A stretch of DNA of 64,000 nt from positions 1 through 64,000 of the IMG/VR virus record IMGVR_UViG_3300027759_000071; one strand, written 5' to 3'. This stretch comes from a virus. Of this stretch, positions 38,001 to 45,143 are shown piece by piece. Under the pieces are notes generated by a model. The model did not search any database and had not been told where the DNA came from. It was given only the letters and a program-made list of their open reading frames with translations. Every line of letters begins with the position of its first letter. The stretch's first letter is position 1. The position numbers were made by a program, and so were the translations under genes.

Positions 38001-41000
38001 AAACAACTTGTAAGAGAGATATTGGGCATATTATAGATGCAGTTAGAACTGATTTAGTATATGGTGGAAATGAAAGAAGTTCAAAAGCTGGAGAATATTA
38101 TTATCTATATCCATCAGCAGCAATCCTAACTGGTTCTGTTTCACCAACTGTAACAACACAAAAAGGACCTACACTTGATGGAATAAAATATGTAGCTGGT
38201 ACTGCAGAAAATATAATAGCAAATACACAATTAATATCACCAAATGGATTTGCAACAGCATCTGTTAATTTATTAAGACAGAATAAATTATTTATACAAA
38301 ACGAAACTGTACAATACATAGATGCTTTCTTCCCTAATTTAGTTTATTTAAGAGAAACATGTAGACGTGATGTTGGATATATTTTAGATGCAGTTATAAC
38401 CGATACTTTCTATGGTGGAAATCAAAGAAGTGTTATAGCTGGACAATATTATTATTTATATCCATCATTAGCAACAAAAAGTACGCAAGTTATAGAAACT
38501 GTTGCTGGTGTTGATTATGCAAAAGCATTAGCTAAAGCAATAGTTCAAAATATAAAATTAAATTCTCCAACACTAACTACAAATACTGATGGAAATATTA
38601 AGGTAACTAATACTACACAATATACATCATCATTATCAGCATCAATAATTGAAGTAAATCAAATTAGTTCATCATTTGGGTTAGTAACTGGAATTATAAC
38701 TGATGGAGTAAAATCATTTACACCAACTACGGCAACATACAATCCAGCGAATGGAGAATTTGTAATTACTATACCAAGTCATACATTGACAAAGTATAAT
38801 AGCATTTACATTAGACCTGAATCATTTGTATTCACTTGTGATATGGATGGTAATAGAACGGAACATAAGTTACCTTCAATTGGACAATACGCATATTCTA
38901 ACAAATTACAAATACAATCAGTAACAACTAATACGATAACTGTAAATGTTGGAGCATCAGGACCTAATGTAGAGTTCACACCTACTAACGCAACTTACAA
39001 TCCAGCTACTGGAGATTTTGTAATGACAGTAGGAACACATAGTTTAAGTATTGGTGAGGGAATTGTAATAACAACGGGTTCAATCGCATTTACTTGTGAT
39101 ATGGATAACAATCAATCGGTTAAATCATATCCTAGATTTGGAATAGACCCATACGCTGGTCGTTCTATGGTGATAACTAACACTACACCAACTACATTGA
39201 CGGTTAGTGTTGGCGCATCTGCGGCTAACAAATACTTTACACCATCTGCAGCTAATTATAACGCACTTACAGGCGATATGTCTGTAACTGTTGGACAGCA
39301 TGGCTTGGGTGTTGGTAGAAGTGTTATTTTAGCAACGGGTTCAATCGCATTTACTTGTGACCAAGATGGTAACACAACAACACATAGTTATCCTAGAGTT
39401 GGTAGTGACCCATATGTTGGAAAATCAATTGAGATAAAATCAGTTGGATTCACTCAACACACAGTAACTAATGCACCATATAACGCTGAAACTGGCGATG
39501 TTACTTTAACAATAGCATCTCACGGATTTAGTAATGGAGATTATATTAAACTTTCCGATAACTCATTAACTTACAATTGTGTATTGGATGATAATGTAGT
39601 TTCAAAATCTTACCCTAGGGCTGGATATGATTATCCAAGCGGAAGATGGTTAAGTATATCTGGTGTAACTACAAATACGTTTAACATCAATATAGGTGCA
39701 TCATCATATACAAACTCACATACATTTGTGACAGCAAGTATTAATGGAGTACAAAGACAGAATGGTATCTTCACAATCAATGTAGGGGATGCTGGGAGTG
39801 CTTCTGGTTCAATACATACATTTGTATCAGCATCATCAAACGCTGTAAAATACCTGCCACAATCAGTTCATACGTTTGTATCAGCATCAGCTGGGGCAAT
39901 TAAACATTTACCTCAAGCAACTCATACATTTGTTAGAACTAATAAAAATTCAATAAGTACATTACCTGTATTAGTTGAAAATGGTAATGGTTTAATTAAA
40001 GTAACAAATACAACTCAATACTCATCATCAATATCAGCAAGTAGAGCTGAATTAGATATTATCACATCATCATTTAAGCATGTAGCTGATATTATTGAAA
40101 ATGGTGTTGCATTTGTACCGGATTCATTGGCAAGAAACTATAATTACGGATTTGAATTATCTACACCAACTTTATTACATATAAGTTCTAAAGAGCAAAC
40201 AATTGGTACGGGTTCATATAACTTATCAACTCAAATTACAAACGTAAGTTCTTCTTATGGTACTGTTGTAAACGTTGTTAAAAACGGATTGAGTGTATTA
40301 CCTACATTAGTAACAAATACATCATCATCGTTAAAAGTAACAAACGCAAATCCTGTAAGACAAGCAACATCAGCATCATCTTTTGATACTAATAAGATTG
40401 CAAGTGGATTTGATTTGATATTAAGTGTAATTGAAAATGGAACATCGGTTCTACCAACAATTATATCAAATACATCAGCAAGTATTAAGGTAACTAACAC
40501 ACCACAATTAATAAGTGGAAGTGCGGCAGGAAGATTGCAGGGTAAATTAATATCATCATCTTTATCTTTGGTAATTGATGTGTTATTAAATAATGGTACA
40601 AGCTCAATTACATATAGACCATCCGCATATCCAATAGCAAATACAAATGCAAAAATAAATTCAGCATATAATCTATTAGTAAGTAACTCTAAATTTATAG
40701 TTGATGAAACTATTGCTTATATGAGTTCATCTTGGAGTGGATTTGCATATACACAAAGTAAATGTGAAAGAGATTTGACAGGAATCCTTAGTGGTTCTGC
40801 ATTTGACCTTTTATATGGTGGTAATTCAGCATCTTTGTTTAATGGTAAGTTCTATTTTGATTTCCCATCTCAAGCAACTGGTTCACAATTAGACCAAACT
40901 ATAACTGCATTAAAGTACGCAAGTGGATTAGCAGAAAAGGTTGTATTGAATACTGTATTTACACATATATCAGCATCACAATTGGTATCATCATCGGCAT

Positions 41001-44000
41001 CTTACAATTCATTGAGAGAAAACAAAGGATTTATACAAAGTGAATCAATTGCATATCTATCAGCAAGTTGGGCTAAGCATGATTATAATGAAACTACTTG
41101 TAAGAGAGATATTGGATACATTATAGATGCAGTAGCAACTGATTTGTTGTATGGTGGTAACGAAAGAAGTGTGATAGCAGGAAGATATTATTATGATTAT
41201 CCATCTCAAGCTACAAACGCACAATTAGAACCAACATTGACTGGTGTAAGATATGCAAAAGGAACGGCTATGAACGTAGTTGTTAATAAGCAGATATTTA
41301 CAGCATCTTTGGAAGTTCAATACGCATACGATTTAATAAAAGCTAACAAACTATTCATACAAAGTGAAAGTGTTGCATATGTAAACGTTAAATACCCTAA
41401 CTTAGATTATAGTGAAAGTAAATGTTATAGAGATTTAGGATATATCATTGATGGTGTAGCAACTGATTTACTTTATGGTGGAAATGAGAGAAGTAGAGAT
41501 AATGCAGATTACTATTATCAGTTCCCATCTCAAGCAAATGGGTTTGGTTCGCAAGTAATTCAAACAACGGATGCAATTAAGTACGCAGCTAGAATAACAA
41601 CGGCATCTATTAGTAGTACATTAATAGCAGCACCTTCTATCGTACTTAATACTTTAGAAAACATTAAAGTAACTAACGCTACACAACTTGTAACATCATC
41701 ATTGTTTGGAACTGTGGCTGAAGCTAACGCAATATCGGCATCAATTTCTATTGTAGCAAATATAGTAAGAAATGGTACGGGTTCATTACCAACTTTAATT
41801 CCATATACAACTCAATCGGTTGATACTAATGTAATATACTCATATAATTTATTAAAAGCAAATATTGGATTTATTGTATCGGAATCAATAGCATATTTAA
41901 GTTCATCTTGGTCAACAGCATCTTATAATGAAGAAAGTTGTTCTCGTGACTTACGATTTATATTGAGTGGTTCGGCTGAGGATTTATTGTACAACGCAAA
42001 TTCGGCATCTATATTTAATGGTGTATTCTATTATCAGTTCCCATCAGCAGCAACAAGTTCACAATTGAATCAAACTCTTGATGGAATAAACTACGCAAGT
42101 AGATTAGCACAAAATATAGTACAAAACGTAACTTATGTAACTGCATCAGCAATCGTATCAGCATCATACGCATTGATTAGAAAAAATAGAGAGTTTATAC
42201 AAAATGAAACTATTGCGTATCTATCTTCTTCTTGGAGTACAGCATCTTATGATGAAGTAACTTGTAAAAGAGATGTTGGTCATATTATAGATGCGGTTTC
42301 TACGGATTTACTTTATGGTGGAAACGAAAGAAGTACAAACGCTGGGGTGTTCTATTACTTATATCCATCACAAGCGCAAGGTTCACAATTACAACCAACA
42401 TTAGCAGGTGTTAATTACGCAGGACAACTTTCTAAGAATGTTGCGGCATCATTAACATTTGTGACAGCATCTCAAATAGTATCAGCATCGGTTAATTTGT
42501 TAAGAAAGAATAGAGAGTTTATACAAAATGAAACCCTAGCTTACTTAACTGCTAGCTGGAGTACATTTGAGTATGATAAAGATAAGTGTAAGAGAGATGT
42601 TGGCTATATATTAGATGGTGTAACAACTGATTTATTATATGGTGGAAATGAAAGAGGTGTATTCAGCGGAGAGTTCTATTACAAATATCCATCTAAGGCA
42701 ATTATTGAAGGAGATGGTGATGGTGTAGGACAATTAGGGCAAACAATTGATGGTATAAACTACGCAAGTAGAATAGCACAAAAGATTGTAAAAAATACAT
42801 TGTTTGTAACAGCATCAGTAGAGGCATCCGCATCGTTTGATTTATTAAGAAAGAATAAATCATTTGTGGCAGCTGAAACTATCGCTTATGTATCTTCATC
42901 TTGGAGTAGTGTATATTATAACGAAGCAACTTGTAAAAGAGATGTAGGATATCTAATAGATGCAGCAGCAACGGATGTATTGTATGGTGGACAAGAAAGA
43001 ACTGTGATAGCAGGGCAGTATTATTACTTATATCCTTCTAACGCAATTAATTCAGGCGTACCATCAACTCTAAATCAATTAGACCCAACTCTTACTGGTA
43101 TCAGATATGCTGGAAAGGTATCCAAAAAGATAATAACCAATCCAACTTATTTAGTACCATCTGCATCATTATTACTAACAGCAAAATTGTTGACAGATAA
43201 TAAACAATTGATACAAAAAGAAACTATAACATTCTTAAGTTCCTCTTGGAGTAATTTAAAATATAATGAAGTAAGTTGTTCTAGAGATTTAGGATTTATT
43301 ATAGATGCAATCAGAACGGATTTAGTTTATGGTGGTAATGAGAGAAGTATTGAAGCAGGTTCATACTACTACAAATTCCCATCAGTAGCAATTGTGGAAA
43401 GTTACGCTGATAATACTGGACAGAAAAAACAAACGGTAGATGGTATTAACTTCGCAAGAGGAATTTCTGAAAAGGTAGTAGCAAATACTTTATTAACTTA
43501 TTTAGCACCGGCAACTAAAAGAAGACAAGCAGCTGAAAGGTTAAAATCTGGTAAGGATGAATTGAAACAAAGAGCAATTGGATATACAAATGGAGCATTT
43601 CCATATTTAGTATATAATGAGGCAAGTTGTTCACGTGATACTGGATTTATTGTAGATGCGTGTGTAACTGATTTATTATATGGTGGAAATGAGAGAGGAA
43701 TTGCAGCAGCATCTTCTTACTACGATGGCCAGTACGGAAGTGCAATAGCTGTGACTAGAGACCAATTATTAGAAACATTGGAAACAAATCGTTATCTAAG
43801 AACTAGAGCAGAGTTTATAGCAGCTGGTGCACCATTGGAATCATTTGGTTCTTTGATTGTGGCAACTGGTATTGACTACTCTTATAATGGTAGTGGTGTA
43901 ACATTTAAAGCACTTCCTCCAAATCAGGGTGGTAGTGGTGTTGCAAATCCATTATTTGAAATTACGGAATTGGGTGGTGGTAGAATCTTCTTCACATCCG

Positions 44001-44134
44001 GTAACGAAACTGGTGACTTTAGAATTGGTACTGGATTGAGTATTAATCAGGCAACTGGTACTTTGGTGGGTAGAACATTTAGTAAATCTCTATTCTCATT
44101 AGTAACTCCGTTCTCATTGGCACTACAAATATAA
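29099..44134 (+). CDS. Giant repeat-rich virion protein (5011 aa)
   Basis: The N-terminus is fibre-like (about 1-110). Residues about 115-380 resemble a right-handed parallel beta-helix, opening LYVSSTDGDDTNDGRTIQFP. Near residues 617-725 lies a cupredoxin-like domain that has lost its metal ligands. The rest contains 22 copies of a repeat of about 90-110 residues with an SSSWS-x-YNE-xx-CKRD core and a DAV-TDL-YGGNERS core, often ending YYY-YPS. They stand in five arrays of 3, 4, 6, 3 and 6. Two long cassettes of TPTTATYNPA-type beta repeats with FTCDMDGN motifs separate some arrays (about 32800-34060 and 38690-39960). Similar building blocks occur in large structural proteins of marine T4-like phages. 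A very long fibre or tail-surface protein is likely. Confidence 0.75.
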   Translation: MARLIPRKQIEEQQNISASLSIRENVFVGQDAIISGSLFVSQSFFFGNDTGSINEITGSVFLTGSLVIDGLFQTTNPSAIFSVTASNALESFDTTRYGGVLARDFGANVPTLYVSSTDGDDTNDGRTIQFPLRTVKRAAQLATPGYDGRYGLSSSSLFSGYVIRVQAGTYLEDNPVILPKNASIWGSGLRITKINALNKGEDLFYVNSGCYVAEVTMGGLRLFPDQINPVKGFAIAFQPGAFITTSPYIQNCSQISNQENSFTELYEDIPPGGGGLYVNGDVIDPDSPLASMVLDAYTQISPNGVGCLVNGRGFIQLVSFFNNFSYYAIRVNNGGHATLNNSNISFGLYGMYASGSRLISGSGGNIAARDSVRGTWSCVVDVLNKGLENGLPTITKLNTAEGIRLTSPALYTQSRVSAGTTLSTTAADEISADYTLISEIVDKGVTNFPTLLAKSSIKGYGFDSPYNILGAEQITSSISASVGDLTQISASYAAILSILANGTGSFNFKSNTSASRQIGTDVIEQIGNIATNYTASVSSSFGTVINIITKGVSVKPTYIANTSASIKGGSVEQTMLGVTSSLATINSVSASFSIVYNILANGTGSNILQIPANHQKSFVITNNNSSSFNFEGIGSNPTLTLFRGETYKFNIDAIEDFGGIEYPFWIRTEQLEGITEKYDYNIGMVNNGDSRGTITFTVPYNAPNRLYYVSQNKSSMGGVIDIVNSSTTPFDLIKNTLTYPATIQSGSIAKTNIDVVTAYEILVNNITFIQDEVIQYVSSSWSGFSYPEETCKRDVAYIVSGSAKDLLFGGNEESIRNGLFYYQYPSQATTTQLGPTLTAMKHAAEVSLNLIRGKVYVEPINDVVDVWSTIRDNKTFVQNEVITYLSSSWSNFYYNEEKCRRDTGYILDAVATDIKYGGNERSITAGEYYYQYPSLAIVRGDGDGVGQLGQTSDGIRYASGLVDSLLKRKTFTAPSASTLSAYNNLKNNKELIQNETIQFINVAFPNLKYNQATCKRDVGYIIDNVATDLLYGGIERGVTAGRYYYDYPSIATKTQKTSTIAGVKYAKIIGDTIVQNIILDTPRIVYNDEKNFRASSLTNVTSSFSGSATQQTSIGNTFSIIEGIVARGLSSIKSLLAQNTGLTWNKYNPISVSSGSQITSSYTTPNEVTTIGRNFDVVNTIIGGGLVAEPLFTSSHAGLTKVTTGTQTTASFAVSGSATASLSSSFALITGIITDGVKSFTPTTATYNPADGNFVMTIPSHTLKTSNGIYLKPESFVFTCDMDGNRTEHKLPSVGQPAHTNRLKIQSVTNNTVTVNVGASGPDVYFNPTNATYNPATGDFVITVASHSLSVGEGIVLSTGSFAFTCDMDGNQSTKSYPRFGIDPYSVRSIPITAVTATTMTVNVGVSAANKYFTPTSASYNALTGDMSVTVGQHGLGVGRSVILVSSSIAFTCDQDNNATTHSYPRSGSDPYAGKSIEITSVGFTEHTVTNAPYNAETGDVTLTIASHSFSNGDYIKLSDNSLTYTCILDGNLVSKSYPRVGYDYPSGRWLSISGVTTSSFDINIGASSYTSAHTFVTASINGLQRQNGIFTINVGDAGSASGSIHTFVSASANAIQHLPQSVHTFVSASSGAVKHLPQAAHTFVRTNQNSVSTVPVLVQNTYGLIKVTNTVFTASSAATTAESASISSSFALVERVLKNGTSIIPALTSSLNANIKVTNASQYISASYSASASDVNFISSSISIVTKIIEGGEFSAPAFQTYTNRITSSNSVAAYEILKNNIGFIVSESIAYLSSSWSTASYDEDKCRRDLGFILSGSAEDLIWNANSASIFNGLFYWEFPSQAQGAQLQQTLDGINYASRLAQKVILNTPFVTASSDITKAKVLLRNNTQFIKDETIAYLSSSWIGHDYNETTCKRDVGHILDAAITDMVYGGNERSRIASYYYFTYPSAATGSQLMQTVDGINYANRLAQKTVLNSTFIQAESNKVNASNLIRLNRDLIANEVVEYVSSSWSDAPYDDIKCRRDVKYILDAVRTDLVYGGNERSKFAGEYYYEYPSKAIVAGVPSATAQLDSTITGIDYGSGLVQNIIKNNILSVPSVAITNAAALVRKNRLFLQQNTVDYVNDVYPNLDYIESKCYRDTGFIVDAVITDLVYGGNERSITAGRFYYLYPSQATGVQSEETIDSLNFTKGLAKLVAIGGKSIEDGFDIVANVIESGSNSAPSVVLNTAAGIKATTAQQITSSISVATNDKSIISSSFGNILNIVSNGTGSIPTTIVKNTNKGVNVLGGTQITSSTAPNTSEKVKVTTGFDTVIDIVANGTGSIPTIVTNVNSLIKRTTTNSYITTASISSTYLTASNNSFDIVLDIVENGTGSLPTLVKNTDSLVKITNTNQFTSSVIISSSLARNISGSFDKIINILENGTGSLPTIVTNVNNIKVTDATQYFGVNAATQTEANAISASISIVTNIIANGTGSLPTVTLYTSSISSSNVLAAYAILKSNLDFIVSESIAYLSSSWSTASYDESKCRRDLKFIISGSAEDLIFNANSASVFNGVFYYQFPSQAQGAQLNQTLDGIKYASRLAQKLVLNTLFVTQSAQIKDAYTLLVNNKEFIKDEVIPYISSSWSTHQYVESTCKRDIVHIIDAVSTDLLYGGNERSINAGVFYYRYPSEATGSQIQETVTGIEYARNLAFKILRGNTFVKVSQNKLQAKELIYNNRAFIQNEVISYISASWSTASYNETTCKRDVGHILDAVTTDIVYGGNERSVNAGKFYYEYPSQATTSQLGPTLSGIKYAKDLTDSVLKNSTFASASNSNVTAYELIFNNKAFIQNETIAYLSSSWSAFSYNQTTCKRDIGYILDAVATDILYGGNERVAKAGEYYYLYPSSASVANDGDTGGQLNQTLDGIKYAKGITEKIVANLLLQSPTTSELTGFNLLLDNKKFIQSESIAYLSSSWSGGDGFYYNETTCKRDIGHIIDAVRTDLVYGGNERSSKAGEYYYLYPSAAILTGSVSPTVTTQKGPTLDGIKYVAGTAENIIANTQLISPNGFATASVNLLRQNKLFIQNETVQYIDAFFPNLVYLRETCRRDVGYILDAVITDTFYGGNQRSVIAGQYYYLYPSLATKSTQVIETVAGVDYAKALAKAIVQNIKLNSPTLTTNTDGNIKVTNTTQYTSSLSASIIEVNQISSSFGLVTGIITDGVKSFTPTTATYNPANGEFVITIPSHTLTKYNSIYIRPESFVFTCDMDGNRTEHKLPSIGQYAYSNKLQIQSVTTNTITVNVGASGPNVEFTPTNATYNPATGDFVMTVGTHSLSIGEGIVITTGSIAFTCDMDNNQSVKSYPRFGIDPYAGRSMVITNTTPTTLTVSVGASAANKYFTPSAANYNALTGDMSVTVGQHGLGVGRSVILATGSIAFTCDQDGNTTTHSYPRVGSDPYVGKSIEIKSVGFTQHTVTNAPYNAETGDVTLTIASHGFSNGDYIKLSDNSLTYNCVLDDNVVSKSYPRAGYDYPSGRWLSISGVTTNTFNINIGASSYTNSHTFVTASINGVQRQNGIFTINVGDAGSASGSIHTFVSASSNAVKYLPQSVHTFVSASAGAIKHLPQATHTFVRTNKNSISTLPVLVENGNGLIKVTNTTQYSSSISASRAELDIITSSFKHVADIIENGVAFVPDSLARNYNYGFELSTPTLLHISSKEQTIGTGSYNLSTQITNVSSSYGTVVNVVKNGLSVLPTLVTNTSSSLKVTNANPVRQATSASSFDTNKIASGFDLILSVIENGTSVLPTIISNTSASIKVTNTPQLISGSAAGRLQGKLISSSLSLVIDVLLNNGTSSITYRPSAYPIANTNAKINSAYNLLVSNSKFIVDETIAYMSSSWSGFAYTQSKCERDLTGILSGSAFDLLYGGNSASLFNGKFYFDFPSQATGSQLDQTITALKYASGLAEKVVLNTVFTHISASQLVSSSASYNSLRENKGFIQSESIAYLSASWAKHDYNETTCKRDIGYIIDAVATDLLYGGNERSVIAGRYYYDYPSQATNAQLEPTLTGVRYAKGTAMNVVVNKQIFTASLEVQYAYDLIKANKLFIQSESVAYVNVKYPNLDYSESKCYRDLGYIIDGVATDLLYGGNERSRDNADYYYQFPSQANGFGSQVIQTTDAIKYAARITTASISSTLIAAPSIVLNTLENIKVTNATQLVTSSLFGTVAEANAISASISIVANIVRNGTGSLPTLIPYTTQSVDTNVIYSYNLLKANIGFIVSESIAYLSSSWSTASYNEESCSRDLRFILSGSAEDLLYNANSASIFNGVFYYQFPSAATSSQLNQTLDGINYASRLAQNIVQNVTYVTASAIVSASYALIRKNREFIQNETIAYLSSSWSTASYDEVTCKRDVGHIIDAVSTDLLYGGNERSTNAGVFYYLYPSQAQGSQLQPTLAGVNYAGQLSKNVAASLTFVTASQIVSASVNLLRKNREFIQNETLAYLTASWSTFEYDKDKCKRDVGYILDGVTTDLLYGGNERGVFSGEFYYKYPSKAIIEGDGDGVGQLGQTIDGINYASRIAQKIVKNTLFVTASVEASASFDLLRKNKSFVAAETIAYVSSSWSSVYYNEATCKRDVGYLIDAAATDVLYGGQERTVIAGQYYYLYPSNAINSGVPSTLNQLDPTLTGIRYAGKVSKKIITNPTYLVPSASLLLTAKLLTDNKQLIQKETITFLSSSWSNLKYNEVSCSRDLGFIIDAIRTDLVYGGNERSIEAGSYYYKFPSVAIVESYADNTGQKKQTVDGINFARGISEKVVANTLLTYLAPATKRRQAAERLKSGKDELKQRAIGYTNGAFPYLVYNEASCSRDTGFIVDACVTDLLYGGNERGIAAASSYYDGQYGSAIAVTRDQLLETLETNRYLRTRAEFIAAGAPLESFGSLIVATGIDYSYNGSGVTFKALPPNQGGSGVANPLFEITELGGGRIFFTSGNETGDFRIGTGLSINQATGTLVGRTFSKSLFSLVTPFSLALQI
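31351..32340 (+). repeat. Cys-Arg-Asp / Gly-Gly-Asn protein repeat, array 1 of 5 (3 units)
   Basis: Three coding repeats of about 330 bp each carry CKRD or CRRD and FGGNEES/YGGNERS-type cores. Further arrays in the same gene lie at about 34398-35680 (4 units), 36556-38560 (6), 40640-41610 (3) and 41815-43740 (6), giving 22 units. The first unit of arrays 2, 3, 4 and 5 is a distinct subtype with an SGSAEDL-like core and NANSASI or GGNSASL in place of the YGGNERS core. Confidence 0.85.
32800..34060 (+). repeat. Long internal repeat (FTCDMDGN cassette), copy 1
   Basis: About 1260 bp encode a series of beta repeats: TPTTATYNPADGNF, FTCDMDGNRTEHKLPS, SYPRFGIDPYSVRS and HTFVSASSGAVKHL. The same order recurs at about 38690-39960 with high protein similarity, so the cassette was duplicated as a whole within the gene. 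Confidence 0.85.
38690..39960 (+). repeat. Long internal repeat (FTCDMDGN cassette), copy 2
   Basis: This is the second copy of the cassette at 32800-34060. Many stretches are identical at protein level, such as the block GDMSVTVGQHGLGVGRSVIL. The DNA has diverged mainly at synonymous sites, so the duplication is not recent or is under protein-level selection. Confidence 0.85.
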
Positions 44135-44158
44135 AAAAGAAAATAAAAAAATAAAAAA

Positions 44159-45076
44159 ATGGCAGAAGTTTTTGTACCCTTAAATCGGTTTCAGTCAGTA
44201 GTAACAGGCCTGACTGGAGAACCTGATGAAATATATGCAACTCCGGCGGGTGTATCATCTATTGTGTTATCATGTCAAATTACAAACAATAGTTTGATAA
44301 CACAACCTGTAACTATATTTGTAATATCAAATAAAGAAATACCCTTACCTGAATTTGGTAATGTATATAGTGGAAGTTCCTTTATAAGTTCTTCCGTATC
44401 TTTATTAGATTTTAGTGGTAGTTTTGCTAGTGCATCTTTATTACTTAATTCAAATAGACAATTTTTAAGAAAAGAAATAGCGGCATATACTGATAATCAA
44501 AATAGTTTATCGGAAACTCCATTTACTTTTATATCATCCTATTTTGAGCAAAATACTTTAGATGATGTGGATGCAATAAAGTATGATATAGTTAATAATA
44601 CAACTATTAGAACAAATAAAGCAGCTAAAGCATATTTTGATAAAAATGGTGTATCTTTAATTGATTCAACTGAATATTCGGCATCTTTGTTCGCTTTAGA
44701 TTATTTAAAAGTATTATCAAATCAAATTATAAAAAATGAATCAACAACAGGTTCGTTGGATTCACCATTATTATTTCAAAGTGGCGTTACACAATCTGTA
44801 TTAAGTGGATTTACAAATGGCACAACTGCTGGTATATCAGCATCTATATATGTAGTAAATTCTTTAGTAGATGTTATAAAAGCTACAATTGAATCTCCTG
44901 TACTTGTTGAACAAGAAGCTGTGAGATTGGTTACTAACGTATCAATTCCGCCAGCAGATTCTTTATCTCCTGTTGTTTCTGGTAAATTAGTATTAGAAGA
45001 AACTTATGGATTTATTGTTTCTGGTTCACCTGAATTAACTGTGGTTCTTTCCTTGTTAGAAAGTGCAAATGAATAA
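44159..45076 (+). CDS. Virion structural protein following the giant fibre gene
   Basis: This 305-aa protein begins FVPLNRFQSVVTGLTGEPDE and continues IYATPAGVSSIVLSCQITNN. This is the pattern of a small beta-sandwich virion protein often found near large fibre genes in T4-like marine phages. The N-terminal beta domain occupies about 110 residues and shares the PAG-SSIVLS-QITN style with the 111-aa protein at 59349. The rest is helical and strand with Ser-rich stretches. No catalytic motif is present. The very A-rich leader (only A, T and one G) lacks a Shine-Dalgarno sequence. A role in baseplate or fibre attachment is likely but unproven. Confidence 0.6.
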   Translation: MAEVFVPLNRFQSVVTGLTGEPDEIYATPAGVSSIVLSCQITNNSLITQPVTIFVISNKEIPLPEFGNVYSGSSFISSSVSLLDFSGSFASASLLLNSNRQFLRKEIAAYTDNQNSLSETPFTFISSYFEQNTLDDVDAIKYDIVNNTTIRTNKAAKAYFDKNGVSLIDSTEYSASLFALDYLKVLSNQIIKNESTTGSLDSPLLFQSGVTQSVLSGFTNGTTAGISASIYVVNSLVDVIKATIESPVLVEQEAVRLVTNVSIPPADSLSPVVSGKLVLEETYGFIVSGSPELTVVLSLLESANE

Positions 45077-45093
45077 CAATAATATCATTGATT

Positions 45094-45123
45094 GATATTT
45101 ATAAGGGATTCTCTATATTTATA
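45094..45123 (+). promoter_or_regulatory. Tandem late-promoter-like motifs
   Basis: GATATTTATA (45094-45103) and TATATTTATA (45114-45123) stand 20 bp apart, one on each side of AGGGATTCTC. The second ends 20 bp before the ATG of the 4164-aa gene. This is the only tandem pair in the window. Confidence 0.6.
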
Positions 45124-45143
45124 ACAAAGCTGGAAAGTAACGC

